Source of the DNA: Dipodascopsis uninucleata var. uninucleata
Lineage: Eukaryota > Ascomycota > Lipomycetes > Lipomycetales > Lipomycetaceae
NCBI GenBank assembly: GCA_030568195.1
Contig: JAJLTO010000003.1
Span: forward strand, 952,501 to 1,016,500
Length of the DNA stretch: 64,000 nt
Direction of reading: 5' to 3'
Positions 48,301 to 60,119 of the stretch are shown here, one piece after another. The notes under the pieces were generated by a model, which made no database searches, had not been told where the DNA came from, and saw only the letters and a program-made list of their open reading frames with translations. A program made the position numbers and the translations under genes. Numbering within the stretch: the first letter of the stretch is position 1; every line of letters begins with the position of its first letter.

Positions 48301-51300
48301 TGTTAAAAGCTCATCACTCTGACTCTCGAATACTTGTTAAGCAGGCATTAGATTTACTGGCGCCTGTTTTACCTAAGAGAATTGGATCTGAGAGCCGCTT
48401 CCCTTTATGGTCTAAGTATGCTAGGAGGGTCCTGATCGAAGATGGTCATAATGTGAGTCAGGTAATAAATGTCTATCAGTTTATTATTCGACATCCCGAG
48501 CTGTTTTACGAATCGCGAGATCATTTTTTTAACTTAATAGTGACTGCTATGCCCAAGCTTGGATTCATGACCAACTCACCTTCCGAAAACCATGTGCTAT
48601 CTATTGATCTTGCAGAGCTCATCTTGAAATGGGAGAAGACGCGATTGGGTCGTATCTCCCTTACTAATGCTGGATCTGGAGAGCCAAAAAGTCCATCCAC
48701 TCCCGATTCTCGAAAGAGGCGGTTTGATGAGACAGAATCATCGCCTTCTGGTACCGCTGAATCTAAGAACCAAGCATCGCCTTCTAGCATGGAGAAATCT
48801 GATGTTTTAGTTCCGTTTCTTTTGCGCGAGGCCACTATTACTTATCTTATCCGATTCGTTTGCATCTCACCACAAAAGGCTACAGAAAATGCACTTGCCA
48901 AACGTATCATTGATATCCTTCATCAATTTTTAGGACCCGGACTTTGGTCTGAAGTTAATGTTAAGTTAACGTTTTTCGAGCGAAGCCTAGCTCAGAATGC
49001 ATTAAATAGCTCGACTTTGGTTACCTATATCAATGCCTTACAGGTGATTTGGGTTACTTTGGACCAGAAACCAGATGAATGGATTTTGGGTAACCTTGAG
49101 CAACTGGAGAAACTTTTGAATAAGTCCATCCACTCAGACATGGACGAAGTTCAAGAATGTTTGCAGCCTGTACTTGCCAGAATTTTGAAAGCTATTAATA
49201 ATGCAAATAGCGAAACAAGTGAAGATACTCAAGAAGCTATTTCCAGCTTTTTGAATATGATAACTTCTGTCATCCAGGAGAATTTGACGAATTCGCAAGC
49301 ACTGACTTCAAGTGTTCTTTTGGCTTGTACACTTTCTCAATGCAGACCACAAGCTGTAGATCCACTTCTTCCCCTCCTTATGCGTGCTTTTGGTAAGCTC
49401 TGCAAAGACCATATCATGCCTCCTGCATCGTCAGGAAGTCCAAATGCGCAAGCTGCAGCATCTAATGGTCAGAATTCTCAGTCGACTTCCGGTAGTAACA
49501 ACCAAGTAAATATTAATCAGCAAGCTTCTACCGCTTCTGGCAATGCTGCTACCAACGCTTCCACAGGAAACAACGCCAATGCGGTTGATGGGACTGCTGC
49601 AGTTACTGAGTTGGATCCTAAGCAGGTCGTTAGTCTTCTAACAAAGATTCTGCAGATTGCTTCTGACAGAATATCGCATTTGGAGGACCAAAGACGGGTA
49701 TTTTTGGGTGTAGTTGCCCAGCTCGTTGAAAGATCGAGTGATATTGGTCTATGCTTCAAGATACTAGAGATTGTACGTACGTGGATCTTCAGCAATCCCG
49801 AGCTTTTCCCTCTATTGAAAGAAAAGACTGCCATTTTGACTAAGATGATGGTCTTTGAAGTTAGAGGCGACCCCTCATTGACTAAGGCATTTTATCAGTT
49901 AGTCGTGGATATCTATCAAGATCCTTCTCTAGCGCGCACAGAACTAACTGTACGAATGGAGCACGCATTTTTGGCTGGCACACGTGTTCATGATGTTCAA
50001 ATAAGAAAGCAGTTTATGGAAATTTTTGGTGATAGTCTAGACAGATCACTATGGAAGCGTTTCATGTACGTCGTGAAAGATCAGAATTGGGAAAGTCTTG
50101 CTGATACTATGTGGTTGAATCAAGCTACACAATTGCTCTTTGGCTCAATCGAACTAGATAGCGAGATTCATCTCAATGAGAACGACTTTTTAGTGAGCTC
50201 TTTCCACTCTCTCACGAGCACGATAGTCACTAGTGGTGACAATATGATTAATGATGATCTGTCTGCCTATATCCTACGACGAAAGAGCTTTTCAAAAATG
50301 AATGCAGCTGTTACTTCCAAGAATTTCTTTTTACCTTTAATGGAGCTTTTCTACTATGATTTAGAAGCAGTAAGACGCTCGTGGGCAGCGATATTTCCTA
50401 TTGCTTACTCTACTGTTGCGGTGCGTGATAGACATGATGTCTCTCGTAATTTCATTATGCTTCTCACTAAGGATTACCATAGTCGACAGATGGAGAAACC
50501 TATTAACGTGATTCAAGTCCTGCTGGAAGGATTTGGTAAATGCGACCCTCCTGTACAACTTCCACCACATTTGGTTAAGTTCTTAGGAAAGTCTTATAAT
50601 GCATGGTATTTGGCTATGCAACTTATGGAAGAAGTAGAATCAAGTCACCAATCGGAGAGTAATTCTGTTCGAGAAAGTAATTTAGACTCATTGGTAGAGA
50701 TGTATGCGGCTCTCCAAGAAGATGATATGTTTTATGGGCAGTGGAGACGTCGCTGTCAATACATAGAAACCAACACTGCGATATCTTACGAGCAGATTGG
50801 ACAGTGGAATCAGGCTCAACAGATGTACGAAAGCGCACAGATTAAAGCCCGAAGTGGCGCTCTTCCATATTCTGAATCAGAATATATTCTTTGGGAAGAC
50901 CATTGGATACTTGCGGCTGAAAAACTTCAGCAGTGGGATATCTTATCTGAGCTAGCCAAACATGAAGGTTTCACTGACCTTCTACTCGAATGTGCGTGGC
51001 GAATGGCGGACTGGGCTGCTGAGAAGGATCCTTTAGAGCAATCAATTAAGAGTATCATGGATGTTCCGACACCTCGTCGTTATATTTTCGAGGCATTCAT
51101 GTATTTGCAAAAGTTTTCTCAAAAGCCTGATGGACCTACTAGCGAGTTATCGAAGTGCTGTGATGAAGGAATTCAATTAACGTTACGTAAATGGCATTCT
51201 CTTCCTAAAATAATCACAAATGCACATATCCCTCTCTTGCAAGCATTTCAACAATTCGTAGAGCTTCTCGAGGCTAGCCAATTATATAAAAATCTTGCAA

Positions 51301-54128
51301 CAACTGATGTTAATAATGTTGATACGAAGTCGCAAGAAATGAAAGTGGTTCTACAGGCTTGGAGAGAGCGACTTCCGAATATGTGGGATGATATTAATGT
51401 TTGGGGTGATTTAGTATCTTGGCGTCAGCATGTCTTCTCTGTTATTAACAAGTTCTATTTGCCGCTGGTACCTCAGATTCAAGCGCAGTATGGCAATAAC
51501 TCAACTACGAACTCGACTTCATACAGAGGATATCATGAAATAGCTTGGATAATTAATAGATTTGCACATGTTGCCAGAAAGCATGGTATGACCGATGTTT
51601 GCATTGGTCAGCTGACCAAGATCTATTCTCTTCCTAACATCGAAATTCAAGAAGCATTTTTAAAGCTACGGGAACAGGCGAAATGTCATTATCAGAATGC
51701 TAATGAATTGAGAACGGGACTTGATGTCATTAGCAACACTAATTTGATATATTTCACAGCAGAACAGAAGGCTGAGTTTTTTACGCTGAAGGCTATGTTC
51801 TTTGCAAAGCTCGAAATGTACGACGACGCTAATCAGACATTTTCCAACGCAGTGCAGATTGAGTTTGGTCTATCGAAGTCCTGGGCTGAATGGGCTTATT
51901 TTAACGATAACAGATTCAAGGCTACAGGTAACATGAGCAATGCTGCACATGCTATTAGTTGCTATATGCAGGCTGCAGCTTTGTACAGAAATGGAAAAGT
52001 TAGAAGATTCTTAGGTAGAATACTTTGGTTGATAGGACTTGATGATAGTTCTCATATATTATCTCAGGCGTTTGAGAGTTTTACTGGTGATGTACCTGTT
52101 TGGTATTGGATTACTTACATTCCTCAACTTTTGACGTCATTATCACATAAGGAGGCTCGTCTTGTACGGAAGATTTTAATTAGAATTGCGAAAAGTTATC
52201 CTCAGGCCTTACATTTTTCTCTCCGTACCACAAAAGAAGACTATTCTGTACTTCAGAGACAAGCTATGCAAGCTGCACAAAGGGATGCTAACAGAAACGT
52301 TAATGCCGCTAATGCGAACACTCCTGGAGCACGAGCTTCTCCATCTATACAAGTAATGGGTAGCCCGTCTTCTCCAATGATCGGAAATGCTTCTAGCTCA
52401 CCTGCACCTAACGGTGGTAACAATGCTCCTGTAAGTGTAATTGGAACTCCTCACTTGATGCAACGACCACAGTCTTCCGTCGGATCTGCAGTTGGCTCGC
52501 CAGCTGTGTCGCAGGCTAGTCAAAGTGTGCCGGCTACTCCTCAGCAGCCATGGGAATATGTCGACGAGATTCTTGGCATATTGAAGACGGCGTATCCTCT
52601 ACTTTCTCTTTCTATGGAAACATTCGTGGATCAAATATATCAAAGGTTTAAATGTCCAGAAGACGAAGATGCATACAGACTGGTGGTTGCATTATTTAAT
52701 GATGGTGTACAGTACATGAGTCGATTACCATTTCCAAAAGATGATTCAAAGCTACCACCGGCCGCTGAAGTCAATATCTCCAAATTTGCTGACAGTATTC
52801 TTCCAAAACATCTCAAATCTGCTTTTGAGGCTGATTTTGTACATAATATGCCTAATATTCACACGTACGTCTCAAAGCTTCGCCAATGGCGTGATAGATT
52901 TGAGGAGAAGCTGGATAGAAGACAACAATCTGAGAACCTTGAGACACTGAGCCCACATCTCAGTGAATTTCACTATCAGAAATTTGATGATATTGACGTT
53001 CCGGGTCAGTATCTGCTTCATCGAGATTCTAATAGCCATTTTATCAAAATTGAGCGCTTCCTTCCTAAAGTTGATATAGTTCGTGGATTTAGTGTGTGCT
53101 ATAGAAGAATTACTATTAGAGGTTCTGACACAAAAACCTATCCGTTCACAATTCAATATCCTGCTGCAAGGCATTGTCGTCGTGAAGAAAGGATTACACA
53201 ATTATTCAGAATTCTCAACAGTAATTTATTGCACAGAACAGAGAGTCGTCGCAGAAATCTTCAGTTTTATTTGGCGGCTGCAATTCCACTTTCTCCTCAT
53301 TTCAGATTAGTACAGGACAGCCCTGATTTCATCTCGTTGCAGAATATTTATGAAGATTACTGTAGAAGAGTTGGAAGGCATAAAGATGAACCTCTAATGT
53401 ACACTATTCAGAAACTCAGACAAGCCGTCGAGGCAAGACAAGGCAAGTCTGATGTTTTGGCCGATAAGATCGATATTCTACAGACCATTCAGAGCACCAT
53501 GGTGCCAAATACTGTTATCAGAGATTACTTCATGAAGATGTACAGCTCTTTCAGTGATTTCTGGCTTTTCAGAAAGGAATTTTCTTACATGTATGCGGGT
53601 GTGACTTTTATGACGTATATGATGTGCTTAAATAGCCGATATCCTCACAAACTTCTCATTTCGCATGCATCTGGTGCTGCCTGGGCTACTGAGACTTTAC
53701 CTTCGCTTCCGTCGCATACCACTACGCCTACTTTCTACAACTCTGAGCCTGTACCTTTCAGGCTCACGCCAAACCTTCAGACATTGATGGGTCCTACTGC
53801 ACTTGAGGGCCTGTTTTCACCTTCGGTTATGGTTTATGCAAAGTGTTTGATGTTGCCAGAATTTGATCTTGAACAGTATCTCACTTTATTTGTAAGGGAT
53901 GAGATTATCTCGTGGTACACATTTCAACACAGGCCCTGTGCACAAGATCAACAACTGCAAGAAATTGTAAAATTGAATGTTGAAGTCATATTAAAGAAGA
54001 CTGCTACATTGGCACAGTCTAGTAAGGGCCCAATACCTGCTAATCAAGCTGTCATTGATCTTGTGGCTCAAGCAGTAAATCCTAAACATTTGGCTCTTGC
54101 AGATAATCTCTGGATGCCATATCTATAA
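42350..54128 (+). CDS. TRA1: TRA1/TRRAP, PIKK-family pseudokinase scaffold of SAGA and NuA4 (three exons)
   Basis: Giant scaffold that recruits the SAGA and NuA4 histone acetyltransferase complexes to promoters by contacting activators. Exons are 42350-42404, 42556-42716 and 42801-54128, giving 3847 residues (yeast Tra1 3744). Introns are 151 and 84 nt; both early exons fit conserved N-terminal sequence (LTIDAFAQRL, LENFHGPQEYPKFLSRLMP). Most of the protein is helical HEAT/TPR repeat. The FAT region is followed by a PI3K-like fold at about residues 3460-3790 and a short FATC end (LADNLWMPYL). The usual catalytic DRHxxN and DFG motifs are absent, as in all TRA1 proteins. Two low-complexity Asn/Ala/Ser/Gln inserts lie at about 2280-2335 and 3235-3325. 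The last exon is a single 11.3-kb open frame. Confidence 0.97.
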
Positions 54129-54445
54129 AATATATTATATGTAATTGTTTTCGTCATTATGTCAATGTATTATAAGCTTTTATAAGTACCGGTATAATAT
54201 TTGTTACATAAGTATATTGTTATTTTACGTTTAACAGAAAATATATTGTTGATTTCATTTATGATCGATTATCCAGAGTGATTTTGCGTTTGACTATGAA
54301 TTTATGTCTACTGTATAATTTTACTTCAGACAATGCTCATACGCAACGGAATAAAATAAATTATTTTCTTATATACAATATAACAAAATGGTACTATACA
54401 CATACAAGTTACTCCAACAATGAACTTCAATGAAAATCTACTAAT
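54129..54445. other. Convergent 3' region, TRA1 / GPN1
   Basis: 317 AT-rich bases between converging stop codons. Several ATATATT/AATAAA-like stretches on both strands (for example near 54350-54362) fit polyadenylation. No gene. Confidence 0.6.
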
Positions 54446-55820
54446 TTAATCTTTTTCTTCCTCATCATCTTCATAGTCAGGTTCTAAAATGCCCTCTGCT
54501 TCGGGAGGATTGATAAATTGTTCAGCAAATTCATCTTCATCTTCCTCTTCTTCATCTTCCTCTTCTGCATCAGAAATCGTAACTGCAGAATCTTTAATAT
54601 CCTTTGATGATGATCCTGAGGCAGATTCATTCGGACTGTCTTTTATTCCCATATCTTTCAGCAGCTTTGACAAATCTTTTTGGCGCTTCTTTTCACGATC
54701 TTCTTCTCTCTTTTTCAGTACCCGTTCCAGCTCTGCTTTGTAGTCTGTATTGTATTCTTCGACCTTTCGTTCGACTGCTTCCAAGAAGTCGTCCATGCCA
54801 GCTCCCGTATATGCAGAAACACTCACTACATCAAGGTGACGGTAAAACTCTTCTAAAACAAGGCTCATGGAGTTCATTAGTGAATTCATGTAGCCACTGC
54901 CTCCTTCTGGATTGTTGTCTTCGTCATCGAGATCTTTTAAAGCGGTCTGAAAGCTCTCAAAGTCTGTCATCCAATCTACCGCGAAAGATGAATCTTGCAC
55001 ATCAGTCTTATTGAATACAATTATCATAGGCAATTTTGTTTTATACAATATAGAGCAAGCATAAAGCATGTTAGACATGAATGTTGCTGGTGATGTTGTT
55101 CTTGGCGTGTCAACTATATAAGCAATTACAGTTGGTAGAGCTGACGCAAACGCATCAAGCAAGATCGCACCTGATGCAGACCTAAATTTAAGATTAGATT
55201 ATTTAAGTGATAATAGTATTTATATTTATCCTTACCAGATAAAACATTCGATCTGACCGGGTGTGTCTATTAGAACATGACTATAACATGTTAGAAACAA
55301 AATGATATTAACTATTTCATCTGTCTGACTGTAACACTTACTCAACATCACTAGCTCTCTTCTCGACAATGCCTAATATCTGGTCAATTTTTGTGGCAAA
55401 AAGATTAAGAGACGTGATAATTGATCCATTAGGTCCAAGGTTATATCTAATGAGCGTTAGTATCCTGTATCTGATTCGCAAACCATCAAGACCATCCGGT
55501 CGTAACATCTTGAAAGTTAATTTGGACATATAAACATACTGCTTCATAACTTCTTTGTAATTTACAGAGTCTCTGATATCAATATTGGTTCCAAATGGAA
55601 CATTTAATACCGCAGGGTCCAAGTTTATCACGTATGGTGGAAGATCATTCGCGCGCAGGTGAGAATTTAGTCTCTGCATGAATGTGGTTTTGCCAGATCC
55701 TTTACAAATGTTCAGTCCAATATTAGAATTTCTCCAATAATTGATCGATTCAAATTATTATCTCTGATATACTAGAAACTCACCGGCCATTCCTATGCAC
55801 ATAACTACAGGTGTCGACAT
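54446..55820 (-). CDS. NPA3: GPN-loop GTPase 1, NPA3-like (five exons)
   Basis: Essential GTPase that assembles RNA polymerase II and brings it into the nucleus. Minus-strand exons are 55784-55820, 55540-55699, 55342-55446, 55236-55280 and 54446-55181, giving 360 residues (yeast Npa3 385). Introns are 84, 93, 61 and 54 nt, all phase-consistent. The P-loop GMAGSGKT (residues 10-17) is split by intron 1. The diagnostic Gly-Pro-Asn loop is at 70-72, the switch DTPGQIE spans exon 4, and NKTD (guanine specificity) lies in exon 5. The C-terminal tail has a long acidic Glu/Asp run and a Lys/Arg-rich coiled coil, the GPN1-specific extension absent from GPN2 and GPN3. Intron 2 is 93 nt, in frame and without a stop (see findings). 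It is divergent to YAR1 over 369 bp. Confidence 0.95.
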
Positions 55821-56189
55821 GATGGAGATTATTGAACTATTAACTAGAACTATTATAACAATGTTAACAAAACTGTATGAACTTTAGTCGAGTCGTCTCG
55901 ATTATAAACGTGGTATTGACTTCGAGCTGAGAATATTAGTCTATACAACTTCAAATATACACTTACGCGAATGCACGTACGTTTGAGTCAGCTAATCCTT
56001 TGAGAAAAGAAGGAACCAATAAAGCAGGCGCTACCTCTGGTAGAAGTATCCAAATGTTTGATCTTGCCTTCACAGATTTGTGAAATTTTTGGTTGGGATA
56101 TTAGAAATCACAAATATTTTCCAGTAAGAATTTTTTTGAATAACACATTCTCTATACAGCCAACCATATAAATACGTAGTACTGCAAGA
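55821..56189. promoter_or_regulatory. Divergent promoter, GPN1 / YAR1
   Basis: 369 bp between start codons of two assembly-chaperone genes. AT-rich near both starts. No coding frame. A TATAAATA element lies about 23 bp before the YAR1 ATG. Confidence 0.45.
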
Positions 56190-56855
56190 ATGAGGGAACT
56201 TACAGAAAAGGAAATCAGCGAGCTAATATATAGCGCAAGAACCGGCGATCTGGATGAATTGAAATCAAATCTTGAACAGCTATCAAAAGAATTGAATGAA
56301 CCACTCAGCGAAATTCTGCCAAAGGTCGTCGACCCGTTCTCACATAGCACTCCTCTACACATGAGCTGTGCAAATGGCTGTTTCGGTATGTGTTTACTAT
56401 ATACGTTTTTTATAGATGTCATTGATCCCTTAAACGCAATATGAAAATAGATTATTAAAGACAAGTTACTTATACTTCTGTTAGAAATTGTTGAATACAT
56501 TCTGTCAAGTCTTAAAGGAGATAATGGCGCAAGTTCTACTACTTTAGCTATGATACAGGCAAAAAATAGCTCTGGAAATACTGCATTACATTGGGCCTGC
56601 TTGAATGGACAAATCGAGATTGTCAAACTTTTATGCGACCATGATGCCGATCCATTTGAGAGGAACAACGCCGGCCAAGATTGTATATTCCAGGCAGAGA
56701 ATACAGAGAAGCTCGATTTGGTCGACTATTTACTAAACAGATATGAAGATCAACTTGGTGGAGAAGAAATTGATGACAATGAGGATAATGGAAGCATCAA
56801 AAAGGAAGAAGACGGAAACATTGAAAAGAAGGTGGCAGGTATTCAGTTGAACTGA
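56190..56855 (+). CDS. YAR1: Ankyrin-repeat protein, YAR1-like Rps3 chaperone (two exons)
   Basis: Small ankyrin protein of the Yar1 type, which in yeast binds newly made ribosomal protein Rps3 and keeps it soluble until assembly. Exons are 56190-56385 and 56485-56855, giving 188 residues (Yar1 200). The 99-nt intron has a GTATGT donor and a TTAG acceptor and joins ANGCF to EIVEYIL, completing the first ankyrin repeat (TPLHMSCANGCFEIVEYIL). A second full repeat follows (GNTALHWACLNGQIEIVKLL) with a partial third. The C-terminus is strongly acidic with Lys clusters, fitting the Rps3-binding tail of Yar1. Ankyrin call is certain; the Yar1 assignment rests on size, repeat number and tail. Confidence 0.85.
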
Positions 56856-57107
56856 ATCGAGTAGCCTGCTGTATTATAAGATCATTAAATAAAAAAGTTG
56901 AACAGCATAGAGAGACGTTGCAATACAAATGACTATAGACAGAGAAATGACAACAAATCATATCATAATTTACGATAGAACGTGTAATAAACTAAACATA
57001 AAAGAAAAAGCTAGATATTTAGCGCGCTTAGTAGCAAATATCTCCAATGTAGACCGCGATAGTAATAACACAAGGTAGATACATGATCATCAAGTAATAA
57101 ATCCATT
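56856..57107. other. Convergent 3' region, YAR1 / UBC7
   Basis: 252 AT-rich bases between two converging stop codons. ATTAAATAAAAAA near 56884 may serve as a polyadenylation signal for YAR1. No gene. Confidence 0.55.
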
Positions 57108-57975
57108 TTAAAGTCCTAATGTTTTTCGGACATTGGCTCTAACTATTCGATTGTATTCTTCTCTGTCATTCCTCCATACCTTGCAGGCATCAATGTTGGC
57201 ACCACTTTCATCATTGGGTTCTAAATCAATCAAAAATTCGGAATCAGCTTTATGTCTCAACAATGATATAACAACCCTCTTACATACCTGCTAACATGCT
57301 CATCACACTAATCAGAATTTTCTCAACGGACTGTATGGGACTCCATCTTTCGGAAGCAAGCTCATACATGTTTGGATCATCACCAGGCGCATGCAAGATA
57401 GATATGCATACCGTTCCATCCTTATAAACTATAGAAGGAGAAGACAGCGTTAGCTGACATATACTTGCTACATTCTTCTTATTAAAGGATCATAATTACT
57501 TACCGTTGGGATGGAACATTTCACAGGTGAACTTCATTGTCGGAGGGTTCAAAGGATAGTCCTAAATATAGTATTCCTCCGTTAGAGCCTACTTCCTAAT
57601 TATTATCTACGGCAAAATGCTACCCGTTAAGTTGACCCAAATGATACAGAAATGCGCACTAATAAATACCTTTGGAAAAGTTAATGTAGCAGGAAATACA
57701 CCTCCCTCGAATGGAGTATCCTCTGGACCTTGTAGTAGGCATTCCCACTCGAATAAGTTACTAAAAGTAATATACATAAAGCAATCTCGTTAGCAAAGAA
57801 TATGACAATTTTATCATAAAAATACTATTCTTCGAAGCATCTTAAACTTGCTCTCTTACTCTTCATCGACGGGACCAGCTGATATGCCATCCGGTGCCTC
57901 ATTCATAAGCTGCATATATTCTGTCATTAATCTGCGATTCGCAGTTGAATTTCGTGAGTTCGATGACTTGTACAT
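57108..57975 (-). CDS. UBC7: Ubiquitin-conjugating enzyme E2, UBC7/UBE2G2 (five exons)
   Basis: E2 enzyme of ER-associated degradation; in yeast it is held at the ER by Cue1 and works with Hrd1 and Doa10. Minus-strand exons are 57860-57975, 57670-57760, 57504-57561, 57288-57428 and 57108-57220, giving 172 residues. Introns are 99, 108, 75 and 67 nt. No exon exceeds 141 nt. The UBC fold is complete: the HPN motif is at residues 86-88, the active-site Cys96 in GTVCISILH, followed by the acidic loop [11 protein letters not shown] that is specific to the Ubc7/UBE2G group. The [12 protein letters not shown] segment and C-terminal helix ending VRKTLGL match UBE2G2 closely. The first ten residues are not conserved. 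Convergent with YAR1. Confidence 0.95.
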
Positions 57976-58790
57976 AGTTGTAGAACTATAGTCGTCACAC
58001 CCTACTTTATAAAATAGTTAGATGTGTATGGCCGCTATATGATATTTGACTGTCGAGTTAAGAAGCTGGATGATGTACTCGAAGTACTGCTTATATCCAA
58101 AGAGCCGATCTGTGTTCTTCTAGTGAGTAGCACAGCCGCTGGCGGAGGTGGGAGCAAGACATGCGCCACATCAGAGTCCCACCGGTGGCTTAACTGATAT
58201 ACCCCTGAAAGACCAAGTTTCAAAGTTCTCCAGCGGGCCAGAAAAATGAAAATAATCACTACTTATATATCAATAGTTAAAGGTCAGATACAATCTAACT
58301 AGGAAATATTGTCAGATAGAATTTGATATACACATTATGGATTTTTGAGTATTTAATCTTCATATCTACATTTAAATATAGCTACATACTCACACGAGAC
58401 ACGAGACATTGGATGCTAATGCTTATCTTACAACGTATAACAAAAGCTACAAATATGATATGATACAAGTATATCTATAACAAAATGAATAAAAAAATAT
58501 GTATAAAGAAACAAATTAAAATAAATATACAAAAAAAATATATGAGAAAAGTCCATAGAGCGTATTCTAAGAGTTCTTTCAGATGACAGACTTTAAGTAT
58601 CATGCATGTAAAAGTCATGAACAAACAACTTATTTATATAGTGGTCATCTAGAAATACTGATCACCAGTATAATCATATAATGTAATATATAAAGAACAT
58701 CCTTAAGGAGCGAATAGTACTCAGGCAGAAAGCAATGTCACTAGTATATAAACAAGTATGCATCCTGCTGCCATACATTAAATAATCAAG
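57976..58790. other. Intergenic region, UBC7 promoter and URC4 3' end
   Basis: 815 bases. The stretch 58035-58259 is GC-richer and, on the minus strand, stop-free for about 74 codons but lacks an ATG; it may belong to the UBC7 leader (see findings). 58260-58790 is very AT-rich and without coding sequence. Confidence 0.5.
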
Positions 58791-60119
58791 CTAAAAGAGA
58801 GTGCCATCACTCTTGATTGCAATTGGGGGACCTTTAGTATCAGGTCGCTTTTCAGCAGCAATCTCTCGGCCTCCCTTCCACGAACCTGCCTCAAGCAGTT
58901 GTGGCAAAACAAGCTCTTTGTTGGTACCCTCAATGCCCAAGAACTTATTGACTGCAGGGAGTAACATATCAAGAAAGTTAACAGTGAGTGCTCGCCACTC
59001 AACGATAACATCCTCATCTGGTGAAAATATAGGTACATCGGATCGAGAAGGAAGGTCAAATTTTGAATAGTTACTGATACCTCTTTCAAAAACTGAAGGT
59101 TTCAAGATGAGGACACCCGTGTCGATAAACAAACCACCATTTCGATACTCTGGTAAACCTGTCTGCATATTTGCTTCAGTGAACTTGATGTTACCGTACT
59201 TTTCCATTGGAGTCAGAATAGAGTAACAGAGCCACTGACTGAGTTTATGGAATGGAACAATCTTTTCCCATTCCTCACCATCTTGGGGCATGGACGAACA
59301 AGGCCAGGCATCACCCAGTGACACGCCGTTAAGAACGGTTCGAGATTTTGGCCAAATAGGAGCAAATCCATCCATGACAACTTCCCAGACAGACAAAACA
59401 GACACTAGAGTAGGTTCTTTAGACAATGTACCTGTCGATGACATCTTTAACAAGTAATCCACCATGTTGCCAGGTCGTCCACTATTGCCAAAAAACTTCT
59501 TGTTAGAATCTAATGCGTCACCTAACTTTCTGAGAAGTTCAGCGCGTCCAGCAACACCCTCCAACAAGTTTTGTGGAGATGATTGCAGTGCTGACTCCAC
59601 GACATCATATCGCAGATGTTTCAATGCTGAGGCGTCAACTTGGTGAGGGAACCTAGCATCTGAAGATAACAGTCCATTGACAAACATGTACAAGCTAGCA
59701 ACTGCTAATCCCTCGCTTCGTCCGTAACTCGCGCTATCCCTGCCTGGCTCCTTGAACGTCCAAGAGTTACCAGCACCTGCATCAAGGAGAACAGAGACCA
59801 CAAAGAGGTCAACTAAACGTCTCGCAACTTCAATAGATTCAACATCTTTCCAAGAGGCAACCAATTCTTCCACTCTCTTGACTCCGCCTACATTGAAATG
59901 CTGCCACCGGCCATGTGGTGGAATAACACCGTAGTCGCTTCCAAAGTCTCTCTTAATGATGTTGGCGACATACTCCACTGTAGCATCAAACTTGCTGAGA
60001 TCAACATCGAAATTTGTGAGCTCGTTTGCTTTTGCCTTTTCAAGCACCAGTCTTGAACGTTCTCTAACGGCTTTAAGCGACCTGAGATAGACGACAGGGT
60101 CTTTATTTGCGCTGCTCAT
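58791..60119 (-). CDS. URC4: Uracil catabolism protein 4 (DUF1688), URC4/urg3
   Basis: DUF1688-family protein of the fungal URC (uracil catabolism) pathway; S. pombe urg3 is the same family. The biochemical step is not settled. Genetic work in Lachancea kluyveri places URC4 with URC1 (GTP-cyclohydrolase-II-like) and a uracil phosphoribosyltransferase, so that uracil is first converted to a ribotide and then degraded. The single exon encodes 442 residues, typical of the family. Recognisable blocks are VYLRSLKAVRERS at the start, the IPPHGRWQHFNVGG segment near residue 85, the DAGAGNSWTFKE motif near 117-128 and LGDAWPCSS near 277. There is no signal peptide or membrane segment. It is divergent to the uracil phosphoribosyltransferase gene. 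Confidence 0.9.
   Translation of the reverse strand: MSSANKDPVVYLRSLKAVRERSRLVLEKAKANELTNFDVDLSKFDATVEYVANIIKRDFGSDYGVIPPHGRWQHFNVGGVKRVEELVASWKDVESIEVARRLVDLFVVSVLLDAGAGNSWTFKEPGRDSASYGRSEGLAVASLYMFVNGLLSSDARFPHQVDASALKHLRYDVVESALQSSPQNLLEGVAGRAELLRKLGDALDSNKKFFGNSGRPGNMVDYLLKMSSTGTLSKEPTLVSVLSVWEVVMDGFAPIWPKSRTVLNGVSLGDAWPCSSMPQDGEEWEKIVPFHKLSQWLCYSILTPMEKYGNIKFTEANMQTGLPEYRNGGLFIDTGVLILKPSVFERGISNYSKFDLPSRSDVPIFSPDEDVIVEWRALTVNFLDMLLPAVNKFLGIEGTNKELVLPQLLEAGSWKGGREIAAEKRPDTKGPPIAIKSDGTLF

Noticed and set aside
42804-54128. A catalytically active PIKK (ATM/TOR type) instead of TRA1
   Set aside because: The kinase-like region lacks DRHxxN and DFG motifs, and length and N-terminal sequence fit TRA1.
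56108-56668. 186-codon minus-strand frame
   Set aside because: Antisense shadow of YAR1, whose two exons and ankyrin repeats are clear on the plus strand.
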